In this document: positions 15,478-24,726 of the stretch, one piece after another
Layout of the letters: each line of letters begins with the position of its first letter
Numbering within the stretch: position 1 is the first letter of the stretch
Source of the DNA: Opitutus sp.
Lineage (GTDB): Bacteria > Verrucomicrobiota > Verrucomicrobiae > Opitutales > Opitutaceae
Length of the DNA stretch: 24,726 nt
Assembly (NCBI GenBank): GCA_009695065.1
Contig: SIBR01000048.1
Coordinates: forward strand, 1 to 24,726
Direction: 5' to 3'
The notes under the pieces: model-generated
Seen by the model: only the letters and a program-made list of their open reading frames with translations
The model's database searches: none
Told to the model about the DNA's origin: nothing
Translations under genes and position numbers: made by a program

Positions 15478-17112
15478 CTACTTTGTCTGTTCCAGCGGCA
15501 GCGCGTGCAGCTTCAATTCGGGATTCTTTTCCACGAAATAGCGCAGCGTCCAGTCGTTCGGAAAGAGGGCCACGGGCTGGTCGAACTTGTCGGTGCCAAA
15601 GCTGACTCCGCTGGCGACGACCAGACGCGAGACGTCCTTCAGCGCCGGGTGCGGCTCGACCCAGCGCAAGAGCGTCCAGGGCGTGGCGAAAAGGCGCGAC
15701 TCGGCGCCGTATTCGCTCTTCAGGCGCCACTGCACGACTTCGAACTGGAGCGGACCCACGGCGGCGAGCAGGGTCGCTCCCGGGGGGGCGTTCCGCGGCA
15801 TGAAGGACTGGACGACGCCTTCCTGCAGGAGTTGCTCGAGGCCGGCGCGATACTTCTTGGCGTCGGCCGAGATCGGGTTCGAAATATAAGTGAACACCTC
15901 CGGCGGAAAACGCGGCAGCTCGTCGTAGAGGATCGCCTTGTCCTCCGTCAGGGTATCGCCGATGCCGAATTCGCTGTGTCCGACCAAGCCAATGACGTCG
16001 CCGGGCCACGCTTCGTTGACGGTCTCGCGTTCCTGCCCGAAGAGCTTGTGGGAGGATGAGAGGCGCACCGTCTTGCCTGTGCGCTGGTGCGTCACCATCA
16101 TGTCGCGCTCGAATTTTCCCGAGCAGACGCGGACGAAGGCGATCCGGTCGCGGTGCTTGGGATCCATGTTGGCCTGGATCTTGAAGACAAAGCCGGAGAA
16201 ACGCGGTTCGTCCACGGGGACGACCCGCGGGTTGAGAGTTGAGGGTTGAGCGTTGAGCGCGACGGTCACGGAACGACGCGGCGCAGGTGGGACCGAGTCG
16301 TGGAGGAATCCATCCAACAGCAGCTGGATGCCGAAATTGTTCACCGCGCTGCCAAAATACACCGGCGTCTGCTGGCCAGCGCGCACCGCCGCGAGGTCAA
16401 ACGGATGACCAGCGCCATCGAGCATCTCGATCTGCTCCTTGACCTGATCGTAGGTGTAGTCGTCGAGTTTGTCGCGGAGCGCCTGGTCATCGAGCGAGGT
16501 GACGTTAACGGGCGCCTGATATTTCCCGCCCGCCACGCGTTCAAAGAGGTGTACTTCGCGCGTGCGGCGATCGAAGACGCCCTTGAAAGAAGGGCCGTTC
16601 CCCAGGGGCCAGACCACGGGCGAGGACTGCAGCCCGAGGACGGTTTCGAGCTCGTCGAGCAGCTCGAGCGCGTTGCGCGTCGGCCGATCGCACTTGTTCA
16701 TGAAGGTGAAGATCGGCACCCCCCGGCGACGGCACACTTCGAAGAGCTTGCGCGTTTGCGCCTCCACGCCCTTCGCCGCATCGATCACCATCAGGGCGGC
16801 ATCGACCGCGGTCAGCACCCGATAGGTGTCCTCGGAAAAGTCCTTGTGGCCTGGGGTGTCGAGCAGGTTGACCGCGTAGCCGGTGTAGTCGAACTGCAGC
16901 ACGGTCGAACTGATCGAGATGCCGCGCTGTTTCTCGAGTTCCATCCAGTCCGAGGCCGTGGCGCGCTGGTTTTTTCGCGCGGTGACGGCACCCGCGAGAT
17001 GAATAGCGTTGCCGTAGAGGAGGAACTTTTCCGTCAGCGTCGTCTTGCCCGCATCGGGGTGCGATATGATCGCAAAGGTGCGACGGCGGGCGATTTCGGC
17101 GGCGGGAGACAT
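15478..17112 (-). CDS. prfC: peptide chain release factor 3
   Basis: RF3 is the GTPase that removes RF1 or RF2 from the ribosome after peptide release. The 544-residue product has G1 SHPDAGKTT (17-25), the G2 region RGISISSTVL, G3 DTPGHKDF (85-92) and G4 NKCD (139-142). RF3-specific segments include GFVFKIQANMDPKHRDRIAF and VGPLQFEVVQWRLKSEYG. ATG 17112 is chosen because MSPAAEIARRRTFAIISHPD matches the family N-terminus; the frame is open upstream but not protein-like. Relative to E. coli RF3 there is an insertion of roughly 12 residues (about 285-296) at the junction of the G domain and domain II. It is encoded by a heptanucleotide tandem repeat and keeps the frame. Confidence 0.95.
   Translation of the reverse strand: MSPAAEIARRRTFAIISHPDAGKTTLTEKFLLYGNAIHLAGAVTARKNQRATASDWMELEKQRGISISSTVLQFDYTGYAVNLLDTPGHKDFSEDTYRVLTAVDAALMVIDAAKGVEAQTRKLFEVCRRRGVPIFTFMNKCDRPTRNALELLDELETVLGLQSSPVVWPLGNGPSFKGVFDRRTREVHLFERVAGGKYQAPVNVTSLDDQALRDKLDDYTYDQVKEQIEMLDGAGHPFDLAAVRAGQQTPVYFGSAVNNFGIQLLLDGFLHDSVPPAPRRSVTVALNAQPSTLNPRVVPVDEPRFSGFVFKIQANMDPKHRDRIAFVRVCSGKFERDMMVTHQRTGKTVRLSSSHKLFGQERETVNEAWPGDVIGLVGHSEFGIGDTLTEDKAILYDELPRFPPEVFTYISNPISADAKKYRAGLEQLLQEGVVQSFMPRNAPPGATLLAAVGPLQFEVVQWRLKSEYGAESRLFATPWTLLRWVEPHPALKDVSRLVVASGVSFGTDKFDQPVALFPNDWTLRYFVEKNPELKLHALPLEQTK
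16231..16258. repeat. four 7-nt tandem units inside prfC
   Basis: On the plus strand the units gttgaga, gttgagg, gttgagc and gttgagc run without spacing. They fall in the prfC coding region and encode LNAQPSTLN on the minus strand. Seven is not a multiple of three, so gain or loss of one unit would shift the prfC frame. Confidence 0.85.
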
Positions 17113-17120
17113 GGGGAAAA

Positions 17121-17141
17121 GTGACGAGTGACGAGGGACGA
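17121..17141. repeat. three 7-nt tandem units just upstream of prfC
   Basis: Units gtgacga, gtgacga and gggacga lie 8 nt upstream of the prfC start codon, where the leader and ribosome-entry region should be. The unit differs from the one inside prfC. Confidence 0.7.
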
Positions 17142-17232
17142 GTGGAGCCGGGCAACAAACCGTAAGCAGCGGGATGATGGAAGCGGAAAAAAGTCTTGGA
17201 GCGGTCTGGGAAATTTGCCGAATTACCGGGCC

Positions 17233-18128
17233 ATGAGAAGCCCACTTAGAATTCTTGGATGGCTCCTGGGTGGATTGCTGTTGGTCGTCGCCGTCGCGGC
17301 GGCGGTCATTTTCTCGCGCAGCAACGCGGCGCTGCAGAAGCACTATCCGGTGACCGTGCGTCCGGTCGTCATTTCCGGAGGGCCGGAAGCGGTCGGCCGG
17401 GGAAAACACCTGGCGCAGTCGCGCGGCTGCATTGATTGCCATGGCGCGGATCTCGGCGGCACCAAAGTCGTGGAAAACGGTGCCATGGGACTCTGGTCGG
17501 ACCCCAACCTCTCGCCGGGGGCGGGCAGCCGGACGAAAACGCTTCGCGACGATGACTGGGAGCAGGCCATTCGCCACGGCGTGGGTCCGGACCCGCGGAC
17601 TCTTTCTGATGCCATCGGAGGAGCACGTTCATCTCGGGGACGACGACCTCGGGGCCGTGATCGCTTTTCTCAAGTCGGTGCCGGCGGTGGCCCGGGACCT
17701 CGGGCCGATTCAACTTTGACCGATTGCGCGGATGCTCGTGGCCACGGAGAAAACGAAGCTCGCGGCTGAACGCATCGATCATGCAAGCGGCGTCCGCCGT
17801 CCGTGGCGCCAGGAGTGACCCTGGAGTTCGGGCGTAAATCGCGGTGGGCTGCGTCGGTTGCCACGGTCCGAATTATTCCGGCGGTAAGATTGAAATTGGG
17901 CCTCCGGACTGGTCGCACGCGGCGAACCTCACGCCTCATGCCGAAGGGCATCTCGCGAAATAGAGCGAGGCGGATTTTATCAAAACCGTGCGGACGGCCA
18001 GGCGACCGGACGGCACCGAATTGAATCCCGTCATGCCGCGAACCTTCGCCCACCTGGACGACACCGAGCTCAAGGCCCTCTGCCTGTATTTCAAATCCCT
18101 GCCGCCGATGGCGACGGGGCAGCGGTGA
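17233..18128 (+). pseudogene. di-heme cytochrome c, decayed
   Basis: The intact start encodes a membrane anchor (ILGWLLGGLLLVVAVAAAV) and a first heme site CIDCH (17428-17442), with homology continuing as LWSDPNLSPGAGS and WEQAIRHGVGPD. At about 17599 the frame shifts by one missing base and homology goes on as LFLMPSEEHVHLGDDDLG and VIAFLKSVPAVARDLG. A stop at 17717 interrupts that frame before PIARMLVATEKTKLAAERID. Further shifts near 17790-17803 and 17835 lead to the second heme site CVGCH (17850-17864), then NYSGGKIEIGPPDW, a stop at 17961 where Trp is expected (AK*SEADFIKTVRTARR), and an end at 18126. At least five separate lesions make a functional product implausible. Intact relatives are anchored electron-transfer cytochromes of dehydrogenase complexes. 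Confidence 0.88.
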
Positions 18129-18365
18129 GGTGACGGAGATTTCTGGAGGCAGTCAGGAACGTTGGAGTGCGGTGGCTTGACGCCGCTTTTGCCGTCGAAT
18201 TTCAACTCGTCGCTATTTCCGATCGGGCGCGCCGGATCGCGCCGCGGAAAACGGCGCCAAGTCGCCGCACGCCAAGGAGCCGGCCTTGGAGCCACGCGAC
18301 GGACCGCGTTCGGCCTTGGGTGATTTTATCGTCGCGGCGCGCCGCATTCCCGTAAACGTGGAAGC
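18129..18365. other. intergenic gap after cytochrome pseudogene
   Basis: This 237-nt stretch holds no credible frame. It contains ggagtgcggtggcttgac near 18163, which resembles a dispersed intergenic motif of this lineage from memory, and a GC-rich imperfect palindrome near 18224-18257. It should contain the promoter for the methyltransferase gene, but I see no convincing -35/-10 pair. Confidence 0.4.
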
Positions 18366-19556
18366 GTGGCTTTTCCTCCAACGCTCAAACTCAAGGCCAA
18401 CGCCCGCTCTCGTGTGCTCCTCGGGCACCCGTGGGTGTTCGCCAACGAAGTCGAGGAACTCTTGCCGCCGGCCCACGACGGCGAGGTGGTCGAATGCCGC
18501 GATCGCAGCAACCGCTTTCTCGGGTCGGGCATCTACAATTCGAAGTCGCAGATTATCTGGCGGCGGCTCAGCCGGGAACGCGTCGCTCTCGATGCCGCGT
18601 ATCTGCGCGCGGCGGTCGAGCGCGCCGTGGCTCGCCGCAGTGGGACGGCGGCCAGCTCCAGTCCGGCGGGGCCCTGCCAGCGGTTGATTTGGAGCGAGTC
18701 GGACGATTTGCCGGGTGTCGTGGTGGACCAGTTCGGTGATACCCTCGTGCTGCAAATCCAGAGCATGGCGATGGAAAAGCGCGCTGGGCTCCTCGGTGAA
18801 ATCCTCGCCGAGGTCATCAAGCCGGCGGAGATTATTTTCCGCAATGACGCCCAAATCCGCCGGCTGGAAGGCCTGCCGTTCGAGGTCCACACGCTCTCGG
18901 GCAAACCTTGGGAGTCGCGCTGGTTTTCGATCGATGGGTTTGAGTACTGGCTCGATCTGCAGAGCGGACAGAAGACGGGGTTTTACCTCGATCAGCGCCT
19001 CCAGCACGCGGCGGTGGCGAAATATTGCCGCGGCGCCCGGGTGCTCGATGCGTTCTGCAACCAGGGTTCGTTCGCGCTGCACGCCGCCCGCGCCGGAGCG
19101 ACGGAAGTCCTCGGACTCGACAGTGCCGAGGATGCCATCGGGGCTGCGCAAAAAAATGCCGAGCGCAACGGGGTGCGCGCGCAATTCGCCGTCGCCAACG
19201 TGTTTGACTGGCTCAACGACGCGGCCCGCAAGGTCGAGGCGCCGTGGGACGTCATCATCCTAGATCCGCCTCCCTTCGCGAAATCGAAGAGTGCTCTCGA
19301 AGGGGCGCTCCGCGGCTACAAGGACATTAACCTGCGCGCACTGCAGCAGCTCGCGCCGGGAGGCGTGCTGGCGACCTACACCTGCTCGTATCACATGCAG
19401 GACGCGGAGTTGCGCGGCGTGCTGGCCGAGGCGTCGGCTGACGCACGCCGGAAGTTGCGGATTCTCGAGTGGTGTCACCAGCCGCCGGACCATCCGGTGC
19501 TGGCGTCGATGGCGGAAAGCGAATATCTCCGCGGGTACATCGTGCGGGCGGAGTAG
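18366..19556 (+). CDS. class I SAM-dependent rRNA methyltransferase, RlmI-like
   Basis: RlmI in E. coli forms m5C1962 in 23S rRNA; this 396-residue protein has the same length and architecture. An N-terminal PUA-type RNA-binding region (LKLKANARSRVLLGHPWVFANEVEE) is followed by a linker domain (LIWSESDDLPGVVVDQFGD) and a Rossmann methyltransferase. SAM motif I is VLDAFCNQGSFALHAARAGA (about 225-244), the acidic motif GLDSAEDAI follows, motif IV is ILDPPPFAKSK (about 298-308) and the catalytic-type cysteine lies in YTCSYHM (about 338-344). The start is GTG 18366, placed at the PUA boundary. The exact target nucleotide is inferred from the family. It is a single-gene unit between the cytochrome remnant and a converging CehA-like gene. 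Confidence 0.9.
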   Translation: MAFPPTLKLKANARSRVLLGHPWVFANEVEELLPPAHDGEVVECRDRSNRFLGSGIYNSKSQIIWRRLSRERVALDAAYLRAAVERAVARRSGTAASSSPAGPCQRLIWSESDDLPGVVVDQFGDTLVLQIQSMAMEKRAGLLGEILAEVIKPAEIIFRNDAQIRRLEGLPFEVHTLSGKPWESRWFSIDGFEYWLDLQSGQKTGFYLDQRLQHAAVAKYCRGARVLDAFCNQGSFALHAARAGATEVLGLDSAEDAIGAAQKNAERNGVRAQFAVANVFDWLNDAARKVEAPWDVIILDPPPFAKSKSALEGALRGYKDINLRALQQLAPGGVLATYTCSYHMQDAELRGVLAEASADARRKLRILEWCHQPPDHPVLASMAESEYLRGYIVRAE

Positions 19557-19578
19557 GGACTCGTGCGGCAGTTCGAAA

Positions 19579-19666
19579 GGTGGGCCGTGCACTCCGTGAG
19601 CGGCCGGATCGTTCGAATTTTCTTTTCATGATCTCCGTGGTCGCGCGGCGGAGCGCACGGCCCACC
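19579..19666. repeat. inverted repeat, family A copy 2
   Basis: Arms at 19579-19596 (ggtgggccgtgcactccg) and 19649-19666 (cggagcgcacggcccacc) pair over 18 nt with one mismatch. The right arm is identical to 5971-5988. It lies between the convergent stops of the methyltransferase and CehA-like genes, where a bidirectional terminator would be expected. Confidence 0.78.
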
Positions 19667-19678
19667 GCGGGACCGGCG

Positions 19679-22099
19679 CTACTCAACGTCGGACTCCGCG
19701 AGGCGCGCGCGGTAGACTTGCCTGGCATGCTCGTAGTCGAGCCGCGCCTGGGGCAGTTCGGCCGCGGCGATCAGGGACTCTTTTTGCGACCAGCATTGGT
19801 CGACGCCCTTGAGGCACCAGTCGATGCTGCGGCGTGACGCGCGCACTGGTTTGTCGCCAACCATGACCCAAATCGGATTCGTGTGAGACGAGGGCAGCAC
19901 GCGCAGTGCGACCCAGCTGCTCCGATCCAGCTGCACCTCGAAACTCACGTCGTGCAGCGCGCCGTCGGCGACGATCTTCGTTTGCGCCACCGGGTAGCCG
20001 TTCACGATCACCTCGACGGGCACGTCGCGGCTGTTGCCGATGCGCGCCCGCTCGATGTCCCAGTATGGCTTCTGGGCGTAGCTGGTCTTCCGAATCTGTT
20101 CATCCGGTTGGTCGGCGAGCCGGGCGGCGACCCGCGCGGTGAGCTTCACCTTGCCCGCCCGGGTGAGCTTCATTTCGCTGCCTTGTTCGCCCATTCGGAC
20201 GGTCGTGACGGGCCCGCGGTCATTGCCTGCGGGCGCGTTGGTGGCGGAGAAGTCCAGCAGATGGCTCTTGCCGTCGCCAACGTAGTTGCGGCCCTCGCGA
20301 ATGCCCTCGCACCACGCTTCATAGTTGAGCTTGCCGTCGAGCTTCACGTAGCTACGGCCCATCCCGACGCGCTCGCCGAAGATGCAGGGAAAATCCGTCT
20401 CACCGCTGACGCGCGTCCGGAAGCCGGCGTTGAGGGTATGGTACCACATGTTGAGCTCCCAGATGCTCGGCGTGTCCACGGTCGACATGAAATCCACCGC
20501 AGGCACCAGCCGGCCATCGGGGCCGGGCACTTCGTGCGTCACGTCCATGATGTATTCGTTGGCCCCGATTCCGTTGTAGGGCGGGACGATGTAGTTGGGC
20601 AGATCTTTCGTGGCGAGGCGTATCTCTTGGGAAACCCGGCTTACCGCGACCGCGTCTTCACCTTTGGCGGCCGGCTGCAGCCCCCAGCCCGAATGCGCCG
20701 GACCGACGACGGCGCCCTGTTTTTTGGCCCAGCGGAGGGTATTAAGGCAAAGCGTGGGCCAGTGCGCGGACGAGTCACCGCCTGGGTACATCTGGTCGCG
20801 CAGGTGCAGCAGGCAGAGATGCCCGGAGCGATGCGAGCCGAAGCCGGACACCTCGATGTCGTAATGCAGGAGATAGGGGTAGCTCGAAACCTTGTCGTCC
20901 GTGCCGGTGAAAAACTGCTTTTGGTAGTCGAAGCCCGGCCCCCAGGTGAGATTCGCGCCGACTTTCAAATCCTCACCCTGGGTGTGCCGCTCCATGTCGG
21001 TCGCCAGGACTCCCTCGGTCGGGTTCGTGTAATGCGCGCAGCCCGAGGCGTGGATGTGGTGGTCGCCCGACCACCAGCCGAATTGGGCCGGATCAAACCA
21101 GCGCTTCACCTGGAACGTCAGCTCCTTCGTGTGCGCGCCGACGGACACGTGCAATGGTTGCGGCACCGACTCCGGACCGCGCTCAAACCGCACGTCATAC
21201 TCGCCGGCCGGCAGCCGCAGCGTCTCGCCGTCGCTGCGATAGACCTGGGGATGAAACGCAAAATCCGGCGCGAGCCGCTTGGCCTGGGACGGATACACCC
21301 GGCCCGCGGCGTCGCGAATGGTGAACGATGCCGTCGTCGGCTGGCCGTTTTCGTCCCGCACGCGCAACGTGATCGCGTGGGCGGGCTGACAGGTGAACAG
21401 AACGTCCACCTCGTTGCGGAACCCGAGGTCCTGCGTTCCCTGGCCCACGTTGAACGCTATCTTCGCCTCCCGCTTGCCCGTGTCGCGGCCGTAGAGCTGC
21501 ACGATGCGGTATTCGACCGTGAGGCCGCTGAGCGTGGGGCGGAGCGGTTGGGCGTCGAAACTCTGGAGGTCGAGCCACAGGTCGGCGGCGGGAGGCACGG
21601 GCACGTTGGGCTTGCCGTGCTGATAGTGCTTGTCGGACGGCGTCTCCGTGCGCTGGGCATTGTGCACGGATTGCGCGTTGGGGCTCACGGCGACCAGCGC
21701 GGCGGTGGTGCCCGATTCGTTGGCGACCTTGACGAGGAATTGCCGCCAGCCCTGGGCGACGAGTTCCGGTTTAGCCGGTCCCTGCGCGACTTTCACGCGC
21801 ATCTCGGGGTTGATTTGCACGGCAAAGAGGACGCGCGCATCCAGCAGTTGCTGGAGATTCTCCGCCGCATCGGACGCCGGCGACGTCATGGCTTTTTCCA
21901 ACGCCGCCTTATCCGCGGCGCTGAACGGTTCGCCGAGATAGTCCATTGCCTCAACGAGCCGTCGCGCCTGCGCGGCCAGGGGCTGCAACTCAACGCCGCG
22001 CACGAGCGGCGGGGCCGATTGGGCATCGGTGCGAGCGGGTTGGGCGAGCAGGCCGAGGAGGAGCGCGGCGGATGCGAGGCGAAGCAGGGGGGTCTTCAT
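19679..22099 (-). CDS. exported CehA/McbA-family PHP-type metallohydrolase
   Basis: The 806-residue product starts at ATG 22099 with a signal peptide (LASAALLLGLLAQPARTDAQ). Residues about 30-330 form a non-catalytic N-terminal part containing a carboxypeptidase-regulatory-like beta domain (TASFTIRDAAGRVYPSQAKR, LRLPAGEYDVRFERGP). The PHP-like metal site begins at GWWSGDHHIHASGCAHY (about 341-357), with later candidate ligands in GPAHSGWGL and SGETDFPCI. CehA and McbA hydrolyse carbaryl, but most family members have unknown substrates, so a hydrolase of an ester, amide or phosphoester is as far as I would go. The C-terminal 200 residues look like a beta-sandwich. A weak operon link exists with the upstream coiled-coil gene, 154 nt away. 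Confidence 0.83.
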   Translation of the reverse strand: MKTPLLRLASAALLLGLLAQPARTDAQSAPPLVRGVELQPLAAQARRLVEAMDYLGEPFSAADKAALEKAMTSPASDAAENLQQLLDARVLFAVQINPEMRVKVAQGPAKPELVAQGWRQFLVKVANESGTTAALVAVSPNAQSVHNAQRTETPSDKHYQHGKPNVPVPPAADLWLDLQSFDAQPLRPTLSGLTVEYRIVQLYGRDTGKREAKIAFNVGQGTQDLGFRNEVDVLFTCQPAHAITLRVRDENGQPTTASFTIRDAAGRVYPSQAKRLAPDFAFHPQVYRSDGETLRLPAGEYDVRFERGPESVPQPLHVSVGAHTKELTFQVKRWFDPAQFGWWSGDHHIHASGCAHYTNPTEGVLATDMERHTQGEDLKVGANLTWGPGFDYQKQFFTGTDDKVSSYPYLLHYDIEVSGFGSHRSGHLCLLHLRDQMYPGGDSSAHWPTLCLNTLRWAKKQGAVVGPAHSGWGLQPAAKGEDAVAVSRVSQEIRLATKDLPNYIVPPYNGIGANEYIMDVTHEVPGPDGRLVPAVDFMSTVDTPSIWELNMWYHTLNAGFRTRVSGETDFPCIFGERVGMGRSYVKLDGKLNYEAWCEGIREGRNYVGDGKSHLLDFSATNAPAGNDRGPVTTVRMGEQGSEMKLTRAGKVKLTARVAARLADQPDEQIRKTSYAQKPYWDIERARIGNSRDVPVEVIVNGYPVAQTKIVADGALHDVSFEVQLDRSSWVALRVLPSSHTNPIWVMVGDKPVRASRRSIDWCLKGVDQCWSQKESLIAAAELPQARLDYEHARQVYRARLAESDVE

Positions 22100-22168
22100 G
22101 GAGTAAGATCTGAACGAAACTCGGGCCCAAGACCAACCTGTTTGTCGGGCGGCCGTGAAAGCAATAAA

Positions 22169-22240
22169 TGGAAGGCCGAGCTCCGTCGAGGCCGCCTTCG
22201 TCGCGAAGTCAGTTCGGCCTCGGCGGAGCTCGGCCCTCCA
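22169..22240. repeat. inverted repeat, family B copy 2
   Basis: Arms at 22169-22194 and 22215-22240 pair over 26 nt with two mismatches; the outer part reads ggccgagctccg. The 20-nt loop itself contains ttcg-tcg-cgaa. The segment ggagctcggccctcc (22225-22239) matches 12563-12577 with one difference. It lies between two same-strand genes. Confidence 0.78.
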
Positions 22241-22253
22241 CTCCTGGCCCCCC

Positions 22254-22907
22254 TTACTTCAGCGACTTCTCCAGCATCCGCCGCATCGCCTTCAGCTCCT
22301 CGAGCTGCTTCCGCAACTCCTCCTTCTCTTCCTTGGTCTTGGCGTGGGCGATCGCCTCGATGAGATCCTTCTCTTCCTCCATCAGGCTGACGCGCTCCTT
22401 GGCGACATTGGCGCGATAAGCGTTTGATTCGCCGCCAAAGATCGAAAGCGCCTTGGCGACCTTTGAGTCGTTGAGCGCCTTGTCCATTTCCGTGGGCTTG
22501 GTCTTCGCCTGTTCGCGGGCGATGTCCAATTCCTGCTGGTGCATCTCCCGATCGAGTTCAGTGATGCGTCGTTGCTGCACCTCGACCTTGGGCAAAATCG
22601 TGGGCTTTTCATTCTTCGTCTTCTCCGCGGCCGCGGCTGCGCCGGGAGGTGATTCCGCGGACTTTTTCGTGGGCGCGGTCACCGGAGTCGTGGCCGCGGC
22701 GGCCGGGGTGCCCTTGTCTTTCGCCGCGGCCGCAGGTGCCGCCGCCGCTTTCGACGCGGGCGTGGCCGCCTGCTTCTTCGCCGCCTCCGCCAGGCGGGCG
22801 CGCAGGACCTCGGTCATGTTGGTCCTGGGCTCCGGCTCATCCGCCGCCAGCAGCCGGCCGGTCATACCGGCGACTAGCAGGAAAAGGCGGAGGCAAGGGC
22901 GTTTCAT
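22254..22907 (-). CDS. exported Ala-rich coiled-coil protein
   Basis: ATG 22907 starts a 217-residue product with a signal peptide (LRLFLLVAGMTGRLLAA). The frame is open further upstream but would overlap the enolase gene, and the signal peptide argues for this start. Residues about 40-95 are a low-complexity Ala/Pro/Lys linker (KAAAAPAAAAKDKGTPAAAA). Residues about 105-217 are strongly helical with heptad character and end in EEKEELRKQLEELKAMRRML. There is no cysteine in the mature part and no enzyme motif. A periplasmic structural or envelope-associated role is plausible but not shown. It lies 53 nt downstream of eno on the same strand and could be read through from it. Confidence 0.8.
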   Translation of the reverse strand: MKRPCLRLFLLVAGMTGRLLAADEPEPRTNMTEVLRARLAEAAKKQAATPASKAAAAPAAAAKDKGTPAAAATTPVTAPTKKSAESPPGAAAAAEKTKNEKPTILPKVEVQQRRITELDREMHQQELDIAREQAKTKPTEMDKALNDSKVAKALSIFGGESNAYRANVAKERVSLMEEEKDLIEAIAHAKTKEEKEELRKQLEELKAMRRMLEKSLK

Positions 22908-22960
22908 CGTGTCAGCCGTCGCGCCGGACTTGCGTTCGGCGTCGACGGGATACCGGGGGC

Positions 22961-24726
<1,766 letters not shown>

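Noticed and set aside
16113..17577. 155-codon extension upstream of prfC ATG 17112
   Set aside because: It overlaps the cytochrome remnant in antisense and crosses the GTGACGA array; the RF3 N-terminus is conserved from 17112.
19883..22363. 826-codon open frame on the plus strand
   Set aside because: It lies antisense to the CehA-like gene, runs through the family B palindrome and has an Arg/His/Val-rich composition typical of the opposite strand of a GC-rich gene. No motif or signal is present.

Overview
The window reads as an ordinary chromosomal segment of a GC-rich, Gram-negative, aerobic heterotroph. My best guess is Verrucomicrobiota, family Opitutaceae or a close relative. This rests on the gene mix (secreted beta-helix/pectate-lyase-like protein, ankyrin-repeat protein, secreted CehA/McBA-type PHP protein, RapA, RF3), very GC-rich third codon positions, scarce Shine-Dalgarno sites, and many intergenic palindromes and short tandem repeats. 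The taxonomy is inference; no rRNA or tRNA is present. I found no phage, IS, CRISPR or plasmid functions.

Layout. 1-2826: the 3' part of an ankyrin-repeat gene converges on a leftward secreted beta-helix gene that carries one frameshift. 3030-6815: a rightward set with an unknown exported protein, then an SsuA/TauA-type ABC importer (binding protein, ATPase, permease). A long palindromic repeat separates ATPase from permease. 6853-10470: a leftward aerobic heme block, transcribed hemF-hemE-hemG (the last HemY-type), giving O2-dependent conversion of uroporphyrinogen III to protoporphyrin IX. 10607-12378: a rightward His-loop membrane protein converges on a leftward D,D-peptidase. 12617-17112: rapA (RNA polymerase recycling) converges with prfC (RF3, release-factor recycling). 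prfC holds a heptanucleotide tandem repeat inside its coding region. 17233-18128: a decayed di-heme cytochrome c gene with several frameshifts and stops. 18366-19556: an RlmI-type rRNA methyltransferase. 19679-22907: a large exported CehA/McbA-family protein and a secreted coiled-coil protein. 22961-24247: enolase. 24248-24726 has no gene I can defend.

The most unusual layer is between the genes. Five long-armed inverted repeats all lie in gaps. Two share an identical 18-nt arm (about 5.9 and 19.6 kb), and two others share a 15-nt arm with one mismatch (about 12.5 and 22.2 kb). Short tandem repeats of 6-7 nt also occur, two of them at prfC. The cytochrome pseudogene is the clearest sign of ongoing gene loss. 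I did not find a convincing new multi-gene defence or metabolic system. The best open functional questions are the CehA-like protein, the His-loop transporter beside the heme genes, and the substrate of the ABC importer.
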